Made by a program: the position numbers and the translations under genes. Below are positions 44,800 through 56,154 of a stretch of DNA of 64,000 bases, piece by piece. Under the pieces are notes generated by a model, which saw nothing but the letters and a program-made list of their open reading frames with translations, did not search any database and was not told the DNA's origin. Position 1 is the stretch's first letter, and every line of letters begins with the position of its first letter. The stretch comes from Alternaria dauci (lineage: Eukaryota > Ascomycota > Dothideomycetes > Pleosporales > Pleosporaceae), in assembly GCF_042100115.1 (NCBI RefSeq), contig NC_091279.1, positions 1,860,001 through 1,924,000 on the forward strand. The letters run 5' to 3'.

Positions 44800-46855
44800 A
44801 TGGGTTTTATGCTGAAGCCTCCGCCAGACACTGCTGGTAAGGCATGGTAAGCTCCATCCGATCTCCACATCTAGTGCTTGTCTAACGCTCGTCAAGGCCT
44901 GCCATTGTCATCGGTCTCTTCGTCGCCTTTGGTGGTGTTCTCTTTGGGTAAGTTTGTATCGTTGCTGTGGTCAAGAGTATGTGTTGATTTGCCTAGATAT
45001 GATACAGGCACCATCTCTGGCATCATTGCCATGGACTACTGGAAGAGGGAGTTCTCCACCGAGCCAGATCTCAGCATCACAGCTGCGCAAGATTCTCTGA
45101 TCGTGTCAATCCTCTCAGCTGGTACCTTTTTCGGCGCTTTGACGGCCGCACCCTTTGGCGATCTGCTTGGCCGACGTCTTGGATTGATGGTATCTGCCGG
45201 CGCCGTTTTCAACCTTGGAGTTATTCTACAAACCGCTGCGACAGCGCAACCGCTGTTCATCGCCGGTCGTTTCTTCGCCGGTTATGGCGTCGGTCTCATC
45301 TCAGCTTTAAGTAAGTCCGCTCTTGCCTTGTTGCTCTCGCTTCGTCGCATGTGATGTGGGGTTGATCGTCATGGTGGCTTGAACGCCGTCTACCCCGCAT
45401 CCTTGAGGCTCTGCGGGGCATTTGCCACGCTTGGATCAAGGCTAACAAGACGACAGTCCCTATGTACCAGAGTGAAACCGCGCCAAAATGGATTCGAGGA
45501 ACGATTGTCGGAGCCTACCAGCTTGCTATCACGATTGGACTGCTGCTTGCTGCTATTGTGAACAATTCGACCAAAGATCGTCAAGATTCTGGATCATACC
45601 GTATTCCCATCGCGGTGCAATTCCTCTGGTCTATCATTCTTGTTGGAGGGTATGTGCGAATGAGCCTCGATACAAGACATGTAACGGCTGATGCTAATTC
45701 GTAACCAGACTCTTCTTCCTGCCCGAGACACCGAGATATCTCATCAAGATGGACAAATACGAGCAGGCCGCCAGCAGTCTTGGCAAGCTTCGCCGCCTGC
45801 CAGTCGACCATCCAGCTGTCGTTGAGGAGTTGACCGAGGTTCAAGCGAACCATCTCTATGAAATGTCGTTGGGCAAGTCTACGTATGCCGACTGCTTCAA
45901 GGGAACGCTTGGCAAGCGTCTCGCGACTGGATGTCTGCTCCAGGCGCTGCAACAGCTTACGGGTGTAAACTTCATCTTCTGTATGTCTCTCAAACCAGTG
46001 CTGTCATGGCTTTTGTCTAACTTGTTCAGACTACGGAACGCAATACTTCCAGAACGCTGGCTTCCGCGACCCTTTCATCATTCAGGTCATCACCAACTGC
46101 GTCAACGTCGCATCTACCTTCCGTAAGTTTATCATTTCGGGACTGTAGTTTACAATATACTGACTATTGGATTTCCAGCGGGTCTCTACATGGTCGAACG
46201 CCTCGGACGACGTAATCTTCTTCTTCTCGGAGCGATTGGCATGTGTGTATGCCAGTACATCGTCGCTATCACGGGAACCGTAGCCGGAACCTCCGATCTC
46301 GCCGCGCAACGAGCGGCCATTGCCTTTGTGTGCATCTACATCTTCTTCTTCGCCAGCTCTTGGGGCCCTGTTGCTTGGGTCGTGACTGGTGAACTGTACC
46401 CCCTCAAGGCACGCGCCAAGTGTCTGTCCATGACTACCGCGAGTAACTGGTAAGCATAATTGCTTCTTTGGCATAATTTCAATAGACTAATGACTTAACT
46501 TAGGTTGCTCAACTGGGCCATCGCCTACTCCACCCCCTACATGGTCGACGAAGACCACGCCAACCTCCAGTCCAAAGTCTTCTTCGTCTGGGGCTCCTTC
46601 TGTTTCGTCTGCATCGCCTTTGTGTGGTTCATGATTTACGAAACTAAAGGTCTCAGTCTCGAACAGGTGGACGAGCTCTACGGCATCGTCAGCAAAGCGT
46701 GGAAGAGCAAGGACTTCCGCCCCGCGGTTCAGTTCGCGGACATGGATCCTAAGACTGGACGTAATATGAGCTTGAGCGAGGTGGCACAGAACCAGGAGAG
46801 GAAAAGGAGTGTGCAGCACGATGAGTCTGTTGTCCCACCCAAGGTCGAGGCCTAG
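44800..46855 (+). CDS. MFS sugar transporter / glucose-sensor type (RCO3-like)
   Basis: Eight exons: 44800-44846, 44897-44947, 44997-45310, 45457-45649, 45709-45980, 46030-46122, 46179-46449, 46504-46855; all phases fit, giving 530 residues with twelve expected membrane segments. The start MGFMLKPPPDTAGKAWPAIV and VAFGGVLFGYDTGTISGI are typical of fungal hexose transporters. Signatures in order: FGDLLGRRLGL, GRFFAGYGVGLISAL, VPMYQSE-type IPMYQSETAPKWIRG, FLPETPRYLIKMDKYEQA, QQLTGVNFIFYYGTQYF, MVERLGRRNLL, VAWVVTGELYPLKARAK and YETKGLSLEQVDELY. It resembles the group holding Neurospora RCO3 and other glucose sensors or low-affinity carriers; the cytoplasmic tail is short, so transport is as likely as sensing. 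Confidence 0.93.
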
Positions 46856-47379
46856 GATAGGACGGATGAGTGGGATGGTGTATGGTGGATATAGTGATGC
46901 ACAATAATGGAAGAGGTGGGATGTGGGATATATGTGGCTGGAGAAGCAGGTGACGAGACGGACGTCAAGGGAACTGTTATGAGCACAAAATGGGACGCAA
47001 TGTCTCGCTGCCGTAGTGATATGATATTCCGTAACGTACACATTATTCGCTGCTTATCGCATGCATAAATCTCTGCAGAGAATCATGCCAGGTACAACAA
47101 GTCCATGTCACAGTTGGTATGTTGCGGATAACCACAGGTGAATGCCTCGTTGGAATGCTAGATCTCGCTTGAAGACACTGAAAAGCTTTTCGATGAACAC
47201 ATTGAGTGTGGCTCATCTCGACATACTAAGACAAGGAGCATCGTCTAGGTCATTCGTTATCGCAGGTAGGTCAGAAATGAAACATCATTTGATTCAATAA
47301 TCAAATTGGTGCAATATTGACCCATGTTACACTTGAATATCATATTTGTTGCGTAGCTGATCTCTTCACATACCTCTCG
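46856..47379. other. Intergenic: convergent 3' ends
   Basis: About 520 bases between the transporter and a minus-strand gene. No coding signal; AT-rich near 47280-47360. Confidence 0.5.
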
Positions 47380-48120
47380 TCATCCACGCTCATTCTTCTT
47401 CCGCAATCGGTCCAATGTTTGCATCAAATCCCAGCCTGTCCCCGGATTATCAGCGCGCTCCCCAAAATCACTCACTTTGATTCTTTCCTGACCCGGCACG
47501 TACTCGCGCTTACCGTAAGAACCTAGAGGCAAAGCCGGTTTGAAAGGATTCTGGAAGGGTGGCCGATTGGAATCACGAGCTTCGACTTGTTGAAGCTGTA
47601 CCGGTGGTTGAGCCCGAGGCCGGCCGTGACCTAATTCAAGTTGTTGACGCTCTGCCGGCGGTCGAGCACCACGTAGGCCTTGCTCTACTTCGAGTCGGTG
47701 ACGCTCTGCCATTCGGTCCGCCACTTGCCTATCCCATGCAAGATGTTGTTCTATTTGTCGTCGCACCTGTGCTGGCATCATCTGCTCCTCTTCAGGAAGA
47801 TCATTCTGTATCGCCATCATCCGACGCGTATGAGGTCCTCTCATTCCTAGAACGTGCCCACCTCTGTGACCCCCGCCCCCATGTGTATCAGTTGCCGGCA
47901 CTACCTTGTTGTTCTTGTCAATACAGAGAGAGTGCTCGAAGCCGTTGGGGTCGAAATACTGGAATCGGTAACCTGGTCCTCTTTCTATTGCCTTGGAAGG
48001 CATGTGCATACGTTGTTCATTCAGCAGGTCGCATAGATGACGGGCTGCGTCTGCTTGTGCGGATCGAGAGTGGTAGGAGAACGAATGCTTCTCTTCTTTT
48101 TTTCTGCTGAATAAACCCAT
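47380..48120 (-). CDS. Uncharacterised Arg/Gln-rich protein
   Basis: 246 residues from the ATG at 48118-48120. The N-terminus MGLFSRKKEEKHSFSYHSRS starts with a Gly at position 2 followed by basic residues, compatible with N-myristoylation (inference). It continues YRFQYFDPNGFEHSLCIDKN, a His/Gly patch (THGGGGHRGGHVLGMRGPH) and a long helical region rich in Gln, Glu and Arg (RRQIEQHLAWDRQVADRMAE), then a C-terminus with DNPGTGWDLMQTLDRLRKK. No family recognised; no membrane segment. The frame is open upstream of this ATG but without another start. Confidence 0.65.
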   Translation of the reverse strand: MGLFSRKKEEKHSFSYHSRSAQADAARHLCDLLNEQRMHMPSKAIERGPGYRFQYFDPNGFEHSLCIDKNNKVVPATDTHGGGGHRGGHVLGMRGPHTRRMMAIQNDLPEEEQMMPAQVRRQIEQHLAWDRQVADRMAERHRLEVEQGLRGARPPAERQQLELGHGRPRAQPPVQLQQVEARDSNRPPFQNPFKPALPLGSYGKREYVPGQERIKVSDFGERADNPGTGWDLMQTLDRLRKKNERG

Positions 48121-48790
48121 GTTGTGGTGCTGGGGAGCTTGAACACTAGTTGAGACTTGGGGATCGGAGAGGATGAGGACAGCGGGTCTTAGTAGTGCGT
48201 GTTGTGCTGTGACCGTGGCTGCTGACTTGATTGACGTGCCGGTGACGAGACGCAGGCACAACGCTGTTGGGTTACGCTGTATCGTACGGCGGTAAAAGTA
48301 TATCTCCCAAACTCCGGGCTTTGATTCACGGTATGCAGCTGTATAGTGACAATGACTATGTGATGAGTAGCAGTGTTGTTGACAGTGGCCGATTGTATGT
48401 GAAGGCGCATCATGTGACTCTTTACCCTCACATGACGGTGAAGATTGCCTGAGTAACCGGCGAGGTCTGAATCATTAGCAGCATCAAAAGTCTCGTGTAG
48501 GTCCCTGGGTAGTTGGCCAAGGGAGTTAACGTCCTCTGAGTAAGAGTTGAGCTCTCCCATGTAGGCATCATTATGACATATCATCACCACCACATCCCTC
48601 AAAACTCACCATTGTGGTCGTCAAACAGGATGTCAATCTTGTAACCTAACTTTTGATTTCATGCCTATGGTATCCATCAAGCTATGTTATCCTATCCCAA
48701 ACCTGAACCGCCCAAAGCCATGTAGCTGGCAAAAGAAATCCGTGCACCGTGAAGTTTACCACGCCGTCACCATGTCGCCGCCTGCCCCCC
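48121..48790. other. Intergenic: upstream of the 47.4 kb gene
   Basis: About 670 bases between two minus-strand genes; nothing recognised. Confidence 0.5.
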
Positions 48791-50107
48791 CTAGTGTCCT
48801 GCGTTGAAGTCGTACTCGAATCCGCAGTTGGAAAATACGTCGTTTGCGAAGAGGTCAGGGAAATGGCCGACGTCTAGGCGAGGCGATAGTGGTAAGGCTC
48901 CTTGGAGGCCTTGCTGCGACGGGGAACATGCATCCAACGGGTGAATACCTGACGAGCCTTGGAGAAAGAAGCTATAAGGAGATTCATAAGTATGGTCCAA
49001 CGGAGAAGACATCTCAGGAGGAAACCCACTCATTTCAGCTTGATCAGCCTCAGACTGAGCAAGAAGATCCTCATGTGAGTCGTTTCCAACGAAATCGTAC
49101 TCTCCGTGGTCCTTCACATCCTGCTCATAGGCTCGTGCATCCAACTCCTTCATGGGCAAGTCGAAGTCGAAGTCCATGCTGATGGCGCGCTTGTACTGAG
49201 TCGGAACAGCCTGCTGAACGATATCAGGGAGGTGGGGACCGTAGATACTAGGGACATTCGGAAGACCGCTGACGATGGTGAGTCCTTGGCCACCAGTGGA
49301 GTGGATATCATCTTCCATAGGGAAGGTAAGTCCGAATCCGCCGCCACGGGGAGTAATGGGTGCGATGTTGTTCTGGATAACACCGCCTTGATAGTTCTTG
49401 GCAACGGGAACTGTAGCCTTTAGCTTGACGATGAGAGACGGACGGGGCTGAGTCGTACGGCCTTGACCTTGACCGTGACCTTGACCTTGACCGTGACCTT
49501 GACCGTGACCTTGACCCTGAGCGGTTGTCTGCTGAGGCTTTGTGTTAGCACTGGACAACGAGGAAGATGCACGTTTTTTCTTGCGCGTCCACGCCATCCT
49601 CAACGGTGGAATCTCGTAGCCCTCTTCGATCTGTTTGCCGCGCAACTTCAAGATAGCCTGCTGAAGTGCGCCAGCAGTACAGCTTGGTCCAACGACCTGA
49701 GCAGCCTGGTCAAACGGTATCTGAACGCCAGTCTCACCACAGGCCCAGACGATACCGAGGACTACGTTCTTCCAGTCGCTGTCACTCCACTTGAGTAGCT
49801 TGGGACGAGGCTGGCGTGGCTTGCGAGGTACACCATCCTTGTTGATCTTTGGGACCTTGGATGGTCGCTGGTATTCGCCATCGCTTTCGGCGTAATCGCT
49901 GTCATATGTGGGGGTATAACTCACAGGGGCAGCACCATCCTCAGTCTTGACTGTAGCGACGGCAGGGGTCTGACCAGAGGCGACGCCACGGAAGGGGTTG
50001 TTGGACTGAAGACGCGCCATGTCGTAGTTGCGCTTGTTAGAGAGGGGTGAGTTTTCCTCGTCAAACAGGCTGACCATGTTTAGCTGGTTGTTGTGGAAGT
50101 GGGACAT
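48791..50107 (-). CDS. Uncharacterised, probably nuclear protein with SANT-like segment and Gly-Gln/His repeat
   Basis: 438 residues from the ATG at 50105-50107 (MSHFHNNQLNMVSLFDEE). After an acidic/Tyr-rich stretch comes a basic patch (VPRKPRQPRPKLLKWSDSDW) leading into a Trp-containing helical region (WKNVVLGIVWACGETGVQIP and AGALQQAILKLRGKQIEEGY) that resembles the small helix bundles many fungal nuclear proteins carry; it ends AWTRKKKRAS, a likely nuclear signal. A Gly-Gln/Gly-His dipeptide repeat follows (see 49461-49519). The C-terminal third is acidic with Phe/Tyr/Pro residues (for example MDFDFDLPMKELDARAYEQD), like an activation domain. Transcriptional role is inference; no named family. 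Confidence 0.7.
   Translation of the reverse strand: MSHFHNNQLNMVSLFDEENSPLSNKRNYDMARLQSNNPFRGVASGQTPAVATVKTEDGAAPVSYTPTYDSDYAESDGEYQRPSKVPKINKDGVPRKPRQPRPKLLKWSDSDWKNVVLGIVWACGETGVQIPFDQAAQVVGPSCTAGALQQAILKLRGKQIEEGYEIPPLRMAWTRKKKRASSSLSSANTKPQQTTAQGQGHGQGHGQGQGHGQGQGRTTQPRPSLIVKLKATVPVAKNYQGGVIQNNIAPITPRGGGFGLTFPMEDDIHSTGGQGLTIVSGLPNVPSIYGPHLPDIVQQAVPTQYKRAISMDFDFDLPMKELDARAYEQDVKDHGEYDFVGNDSHEDLLAQSEADQAEMSGFPPEMSSPLDHTYESPYSFFLQGSSGIHPLDACSPSQQGLQGALPLSPRLDVGHFPDLFANDVFSNCGFEYDFNAGH
49461..49519. repeat. In-frame hexanucleotide minisatellite
   Basis: About ten six-base units alternating ccttga/ccgtga (plus strand) inside the 48791-50107 gene. On the coding strand they encode alternating Gly-Gln and Gly-His pairs. 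Unit number should vary between isolates. Confidence 0.8.
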
Positions 50108-53100
50108 GATATCCAGTACTTTAACTGCCAAAAAACGGCGAAGATGTGCGAGAAATCGCGGGAGACCAAAGACCAAAAAGCTTTCTGGTTCGCTGTTAGT
50201 GTGAGGTCAAGCGGAGGTTCATATGGAGTACCAGAGTTGGCGAGTGTTGTGGGGGTCGGGCGCGGAGGGCAATCAACAGCACACTACAGCGCCTTCGAGA
50301 GGCTGCAAGCATGTCACTTGAATAGATGCAGGAAAGGAGAGGCAAGGAAGCAGCAGTTGAGCCATTACGGTACGTACCTGATAGTGGGGTGCAAGTTATA
50401 GATGTGTTGTGGGTAAAGAGGCGGAGGTTGGCCAGCTACAAGAGGGACCTTTAGAGAGGCAGACGAGGCGCTAACGGCTTTGGGCTCCTGGACAGCCCAG
50501 TAACACAGGCGACCAATTTGTTAGCAGCGCGGACGTGCTCAGCATACGCTCAGCCAAGACCTCAGCAACACGACCTTTGCTCGATGCAACCAGAGAAAGA
50601 CGGCCTGAAGTACGGGAGACGCCGGAAGAACATCCACAATAGAGCTCCTAACCGTTGCAGTCTGTATATCTTCTTTGCCGCCTTCTGTTTGTTTAAGGCT
50701 TCCAAGAGTTCGCTGTTGTGGTGGCTGAGGACGCGCGGTTGAGCCACAGGAACGACGCTCGGCGACTACGAGCAACCCAAAGTAGTCCAGATGGTGATGT
50801 TGTAGAGCCACACGCACTTGACTCGTTTCAAATTGGATGTCGGTTACGAAAAATTGTTGGATGTTATTGTGTGTTTGAATCCAAGAGGTTAAAGGATGTC
50901 GGGATATCGGACAGGGCGCGGGCTTTCAATCAACTCGAAAGAGCAGTGCGAGGTACTGTGAATGAAGACCGAAGTATCACTTGTGAGCTCTGAGTAGTCG
51001 ATTAGAGTCGGATGTGCAATTGACTTGTTGAGCGGTATAGGCGACGATGTTCAGGTGAGAGAGAGACCTTGAGCTTTTGGAATCTTGATCGCGTAACCGC
51101 AAGATCTTTGGTAGAGAAGAGGAGGGTAAGTCCACAGGACGGATATTATATATCCACAGGTCTCTGTGACGCTTGATACAAGCGGTATCGGCCCGGAAAG
51201 ATGGTAGCGCGAAGTCGACGTGAACCACAGATACGTAATAAGGCTTCAACATCTACGCCCTTACCCCGCGTATACAACTCTTAGTGACGTGGAAATCTGG
51301 GTGGCAAACCGGCGGTGACGTTCGACGTCGAGTTGCGTTCGAGTTGAGGTAGAAACCGCTCTGGTCCGCGTCGCAGTTCAAGCTACTTACCGTGAGACTA
51401 CGTGAGATGCGTACTCATTGAACCAACATAGCGAATCCTGTCTAAAGATGTGGATTATCGGAATGTTTGATTCCCGATGGTGTGCCCGATCAACCATGAG
51501 TCAATCGTGTTCGAACATGTCTTGGGCGAAGTGGTTGAGGATGCTGGAAGTTTAAGAGCGTAGCGGGCTGTTCGGACAGATGGCTACGAAGTATACCAGG
51601 AATAGACGAAACGCTGCCTTGGTGCGTGAGGGTATATCCAATGGTGGACAGCAGTAGGAATGAACCGATTAGGGGGTGGACAAAGAAAACAATAGACAAG
51701 AGAGAACTCCAAGCTCGATCCTGGAACCCTTTCACGTTAGCAGTTCTAGCACATGAGTAGAGCTGGTCATTGCCGTCGAATCTCTCAAAGATGTATCTTC
51801 TCTTGACGGTTGATGTGTTGACATCAATCGAATGTAGGCTGGTCAAGAAGGCTGGAGATCTACAAGAAAAGACCAGGTCGAATTTTTTAGCATGAGGAGC
51901 GACTTCAGGCGATAAGTCAGTCTGTAAGCGCGCATCGAGGCGTCAAGAGGATGCTTTCTGGATATAGTACTGGCAACGATTATGCGGCGAGGGTCAATCG
52001 GCGGAACTCAACGCCAGTGTCGACACAGCCTGTGCGGGGTATCAAAAGGCCAGGGTAGGATTGTGTTACAGACTGAAGTCGTTTCATCGAAGTGGTCTTA
52101 TCACCAACGCGGATGGCAGGCGAGTTCGCGGGGCGTGGAATTGATTTCGATGTCGAGAGAATAGAAGCCGAGCGGGAGATGATTGCATCGTGTTACGTGC
52201 ATGATAACGCGCCAGTTGCGATCCTGTTGATGATTAGAGTGCAATGTTTGCCCACGAAGAGCGTGTAGGGCGCCACCGGGCTTCCGCGCACTTCAGACTG
52301 TAGGAACGCATCGAGGAATGAAGAGGGCAAGCCTCAAGCTTGCAGTGGTCTGGAGAACTCCTTGGGCGACCGAAAATCTGATAGGGGATTCAGCAGCGGG
52401 TATGTAAGTACCCTGACGCGCAGTGACTTGACATTGCGACGCACACAGCCGACGCGCTGTGCCCAGAGACTGATATGCAGAGGACATGAACCGGTAGGAC
52501 CTGTATGTGAGATTCTCTACACCAGTGCTGGATGTGCGAAGGAACTCAGTCGAGAGCTAAGTCGTAGAGGATGTTGGGGGAGTAGACAGGAGGGTCTGAG
52601 GGGAGTGGACAGAAGTGTAATTAAGGTTTCAGACGCTAGGGGAGTGGTTCAGCAGGGACGATGCCCCATCAGTTCGTGGCCTTGGCAATCCTGGGTGCTT
52701 CAAAGGCAGGGAGGTGCACAACATTGGGAGAATAACACAGTAGAATTGTTGGACTATAGACATGCTACCGAGTCTAGGAAACTATCTGCTTGAATGTTAG
52801 CAACCGCTGCGTCTGTAAAAGAACTGTGCTAGGGCTGACTTGCCTGCACACAAGCCTTGGAGCGTGCGTGTTACTCTGAGCTCACTCCTGAAGATGTCAG
52901 ACCTGTTGATTTTCGTCGAGAAACAAAATCTCAGTGTCGTGATCCTTCTTATTTTGGTCCACTGCTTGGGATGTCAGCGTCCTGCTGCCTCATGATAGCT
53001 CCGCGGGATGGCTTCGCTAAGGCTTGCGCGAAGGATTCGGTCCGATATCCTCGGACGTGTGGAATTGTGTCCTCACAGCAGCTCTGTGCGATACATCCTG

Positions 53101-53414
53101 GTGATGGAGTCGTTGTTCCAACAGCTGTGGTACGTACCGTGCGGCTGCTTGTGTTTCTGAAGTCCTTGTGTGCATGGACCTGAACCATCATCACGCCTCC
53201 CTCCTGAGTTTCTCGCCTCAGCCCATCCACCGACCCAACACCAACCACCAGCTGCGCAAAATCGACTCGATTCTGCCACGACGCGTCCATTGTACTATAC
53301 CGAGATGGAGACTCGAGCCAGTGAGATGGATAGGACTTCCGAGTCGCTCCTCCCTCGCAGGCGCGGAGATCACTTCGCACCAGAAAGCTCCTTCCCACGC
53401 CCAACCCGTCCATT

Positions 53415-53438
53415 ACGACGACGACGACGACGACGACG
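53415..53438. repeat. (ACG)8 microsatellite
   Basis: Eight perfect ACG units followed by atgacc. It generates Asp, Arg or Val homopolymers in overlapping frames, which makes those frames look longer than they deserve. Confidence 0.9.
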
Positions 53439-56139
53439 ATGACCTCCATCGCGACCCGCACCCTCTTCGCAATGACTGCTCAAGGAACGGGCATGGTATA
53501 ATGGCTTCAAGAGCGGATGCTTCAGAGCAGGTCAATGTGCTTCAGCGCGCCATTCTCGCCTCACGCGACGGTCTGTATCGCGCTTCCTGGCCTCACTCCT
53601 AGAATCGCTCATGAGCGATGCTACTAGGCAGCTTGGTACAGGCAGGTGAGGAACAGCTTGCTTGCTTCCCTCACTCGTGCTTCTAGGTTTGCAGTTCCAT
53701 ACTCGACAAAGCCTCGAAAAGACATCGAGTGTCTCCGAGGGGCGCCTCCACGACACGCAGCCCGTCTTCCGAACGTCCCACCAAACCACCAACGCCTGCG
53801 ATCCTATCGCAATGCCCGCATAACACTAGAAGTCATGGCTGCCCAACAATCTTACTGTGGAAAGCCTGGGACCTCCGCGGAAGAGACAGCCCTTCCACCT
53901 AGGAAGCCATAACAACTTGCAAGGGCGGATGGCAAAACGGAACAACATCGGCTATGGTTTGCTCGGCTATTTCGACAGTGCTGTCCGTCTCCGCTTCCTG
54001 TGCGATGTATGCCGAGAATCCATATTGATGCAGCGCCATAGCCTTGACTATGTTGACCACTGGACGTCCCGCTTTGTGCTGTTACTCTCGCCAAATCTTT
54101 TGGCGATGTTCTGGCAACAATCTTTTGGACACACCACCATAAATGTGTCAGCCGTACGCACACTGGTTACCATACCCCAAAGCATGACGGCCATGTCTCA
54201 TCTGGGCTTTAACACAAACGTTATATGTATGGACGTGGGCGAGATCTGGCCTTCTTGTTCCGTCAACATCGAGTTGGTGGGTACCAGCGTTCCAGGCTTC
54301 TGCTGTCGCGGAGCGACAACGTATGCAAGTGTCCCACAAAGGATCTGGCAAGAGAAGATACCAAGCACGTTACAGAACGTGAGCAGACCTTCCGTAGCTT
54401 CTAGTGGCTACCTGTCCAGTGCATCACTACACTCCCTCGCATCATTCTCATCTTCGGTTGCGACTCGAAGCTTATAATGAGCCCCTACCCAATTGGAGCT
54501 TCTCGCCTGCCGAGAGCTCCGCTGCACGAACCCTTCCATACTGGTTCTGCGACAGTGGAAGGACTGGGCATTGCAAGAGACGTTGACCCTGTTTCGACAA
54601 TAGCAGCTGACCGGAAAAACCGGACTGCGTCCAGAATAAGATGCAACCTTGTTGCGAACCGCTTGACCGCTTCAACGACAGCGAAATTCTCATGGACGAC
54701 TCTTCTGGCTCGCCCCAAATTAAGGACTGAGAAAGACTTGGCGGTGGATGCGCCCTTACGATTCCACATTGAGTTTGAGCAGGCATGACTTGCCCAACGC
54801 ATCCTCTTAAGTTGGCTTCGTTGCGGGACTTCCATTCAACCATTCATACGCTGTCGTGGGGCTACCAAACCCAATGAGCGGACTTAGCCCGAGCAATGTC
54901 GTGCCCCAACGTTTTTGGCCCAAAGAATGTTGAACTTGCAATACGATCTTGTTCATGATAACGATGAACATCACGTCCGAACGCGTCGCTCTGCCTCTTT
55001 TGGTAAGGGCTTATTTGCGGGTCGATGGCGTTCTTTGAAAGGAGCCCGTCGCAACAAGACCTGCAATGCTCGTATGCCGATGCCTCCTTCGACTAACGAG
55101 AAGGCACATATCGAAGTCAGATATCTCGGGCCGGCAATTGTTAGGGTAGATCGTCTTGGTTGCAGGCCTCGCAGGACTAACATACCCGGCAAATCTTTCT
55201 AGCCTTACTTTTTCATCGACGTTGGTAATAGTACCAAATCTTCCATGGGTGAATGAGTTCGACTATTCAGGTGCGCAAGCCTGGTATACTGGTCGTCTAT
55301 CGCGCCTGATATATCGTTTGCCTGGAAACCACATTAAGCTTGGTGTTATGGCATCCATTGCCACTCGTCTCCGCGACATCATACTACTTGTGAGGGAATC
55401 TTGAACCGCAAGACGTCGGGGAGCGACGGATCGATGCCCACATTGTTTTGTAGGATTATGAACGTCGCAATCCGGTGTGTTACCAACCATCGACGAAAGT
55501 TCAACCGTGCAGTCCAGCGGTTGACGAGGCAGAATCCGAATCGTCAGTGAGATGGCTTTTCATGATGTCGAACGCCACTGGGTATGGTTTACGATGGCCA
55601 TTACCTCGTTGAGGCCTGTTTTAAGCTTCCGGCTCGATGTGTTCCCTTCCCCGCGCATCTCCTCAAGTGGCCGATCCAGAGGTCGCGTGAGGCATCTTCG
55701 GTTGAGATCGCCTGCGTGGCAGCTCTGAGTTCCAAGGTCCACTCACCCAAGCTGCGAGTAAGCTTCCAAGCTCATGGCTCCCGTTTGTTCGTTTGTACCG
55801 TGCTCGTCTGGTGTTCGCGATCGCATTCGTGGTGGCTGGTGAGGCGGGTCTGGTTGCGACCAAGTCTGAGCCAGCCGTGGCAGGCGTTCATTATGAGTGG
55901 CGCCAGATCGTAAGAAGCTCTTATTGTGCGGCCAGTCGTCGAATCCGGCTCTAGATGTCCAATGCTCGACCCTACCTTTGCGTCTGCTGGGCAGGAAGAA
56001 GATTGGGATGCTATGATCGCCCGTTGCGTGCTTCGGAGATGCTGCGGGCAGTCTGCGTTACTGTATGCCACGATTCCCTCTCTGCCCATCGCCTTCTGCC
56101 GTCTCTTGCAGGATGTCGCGTCGGATGCACGATATGTTC

Positions 56140-56154
56140 GGGGGGGGGGGGGGG
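56140..56154. repeat. G15 homopolymer tract
   Basis: Fifteen consecutive G residues. Length may be a sequencing estimate; it could form a G-quadruplex. Confidence 0.85.

Noticed and set aside
53168..53602. 145-residue frame with an Asp run
   Set aside because: Length depends on the (ACG)8 repeat; the same DNA is open in other frames with Arg or Val runs.
53929..54477. 183-residue ATG frame
   Set aside because: No motif, no splice context and composition like random sequence; kept only as part of the gene-poor stretch.
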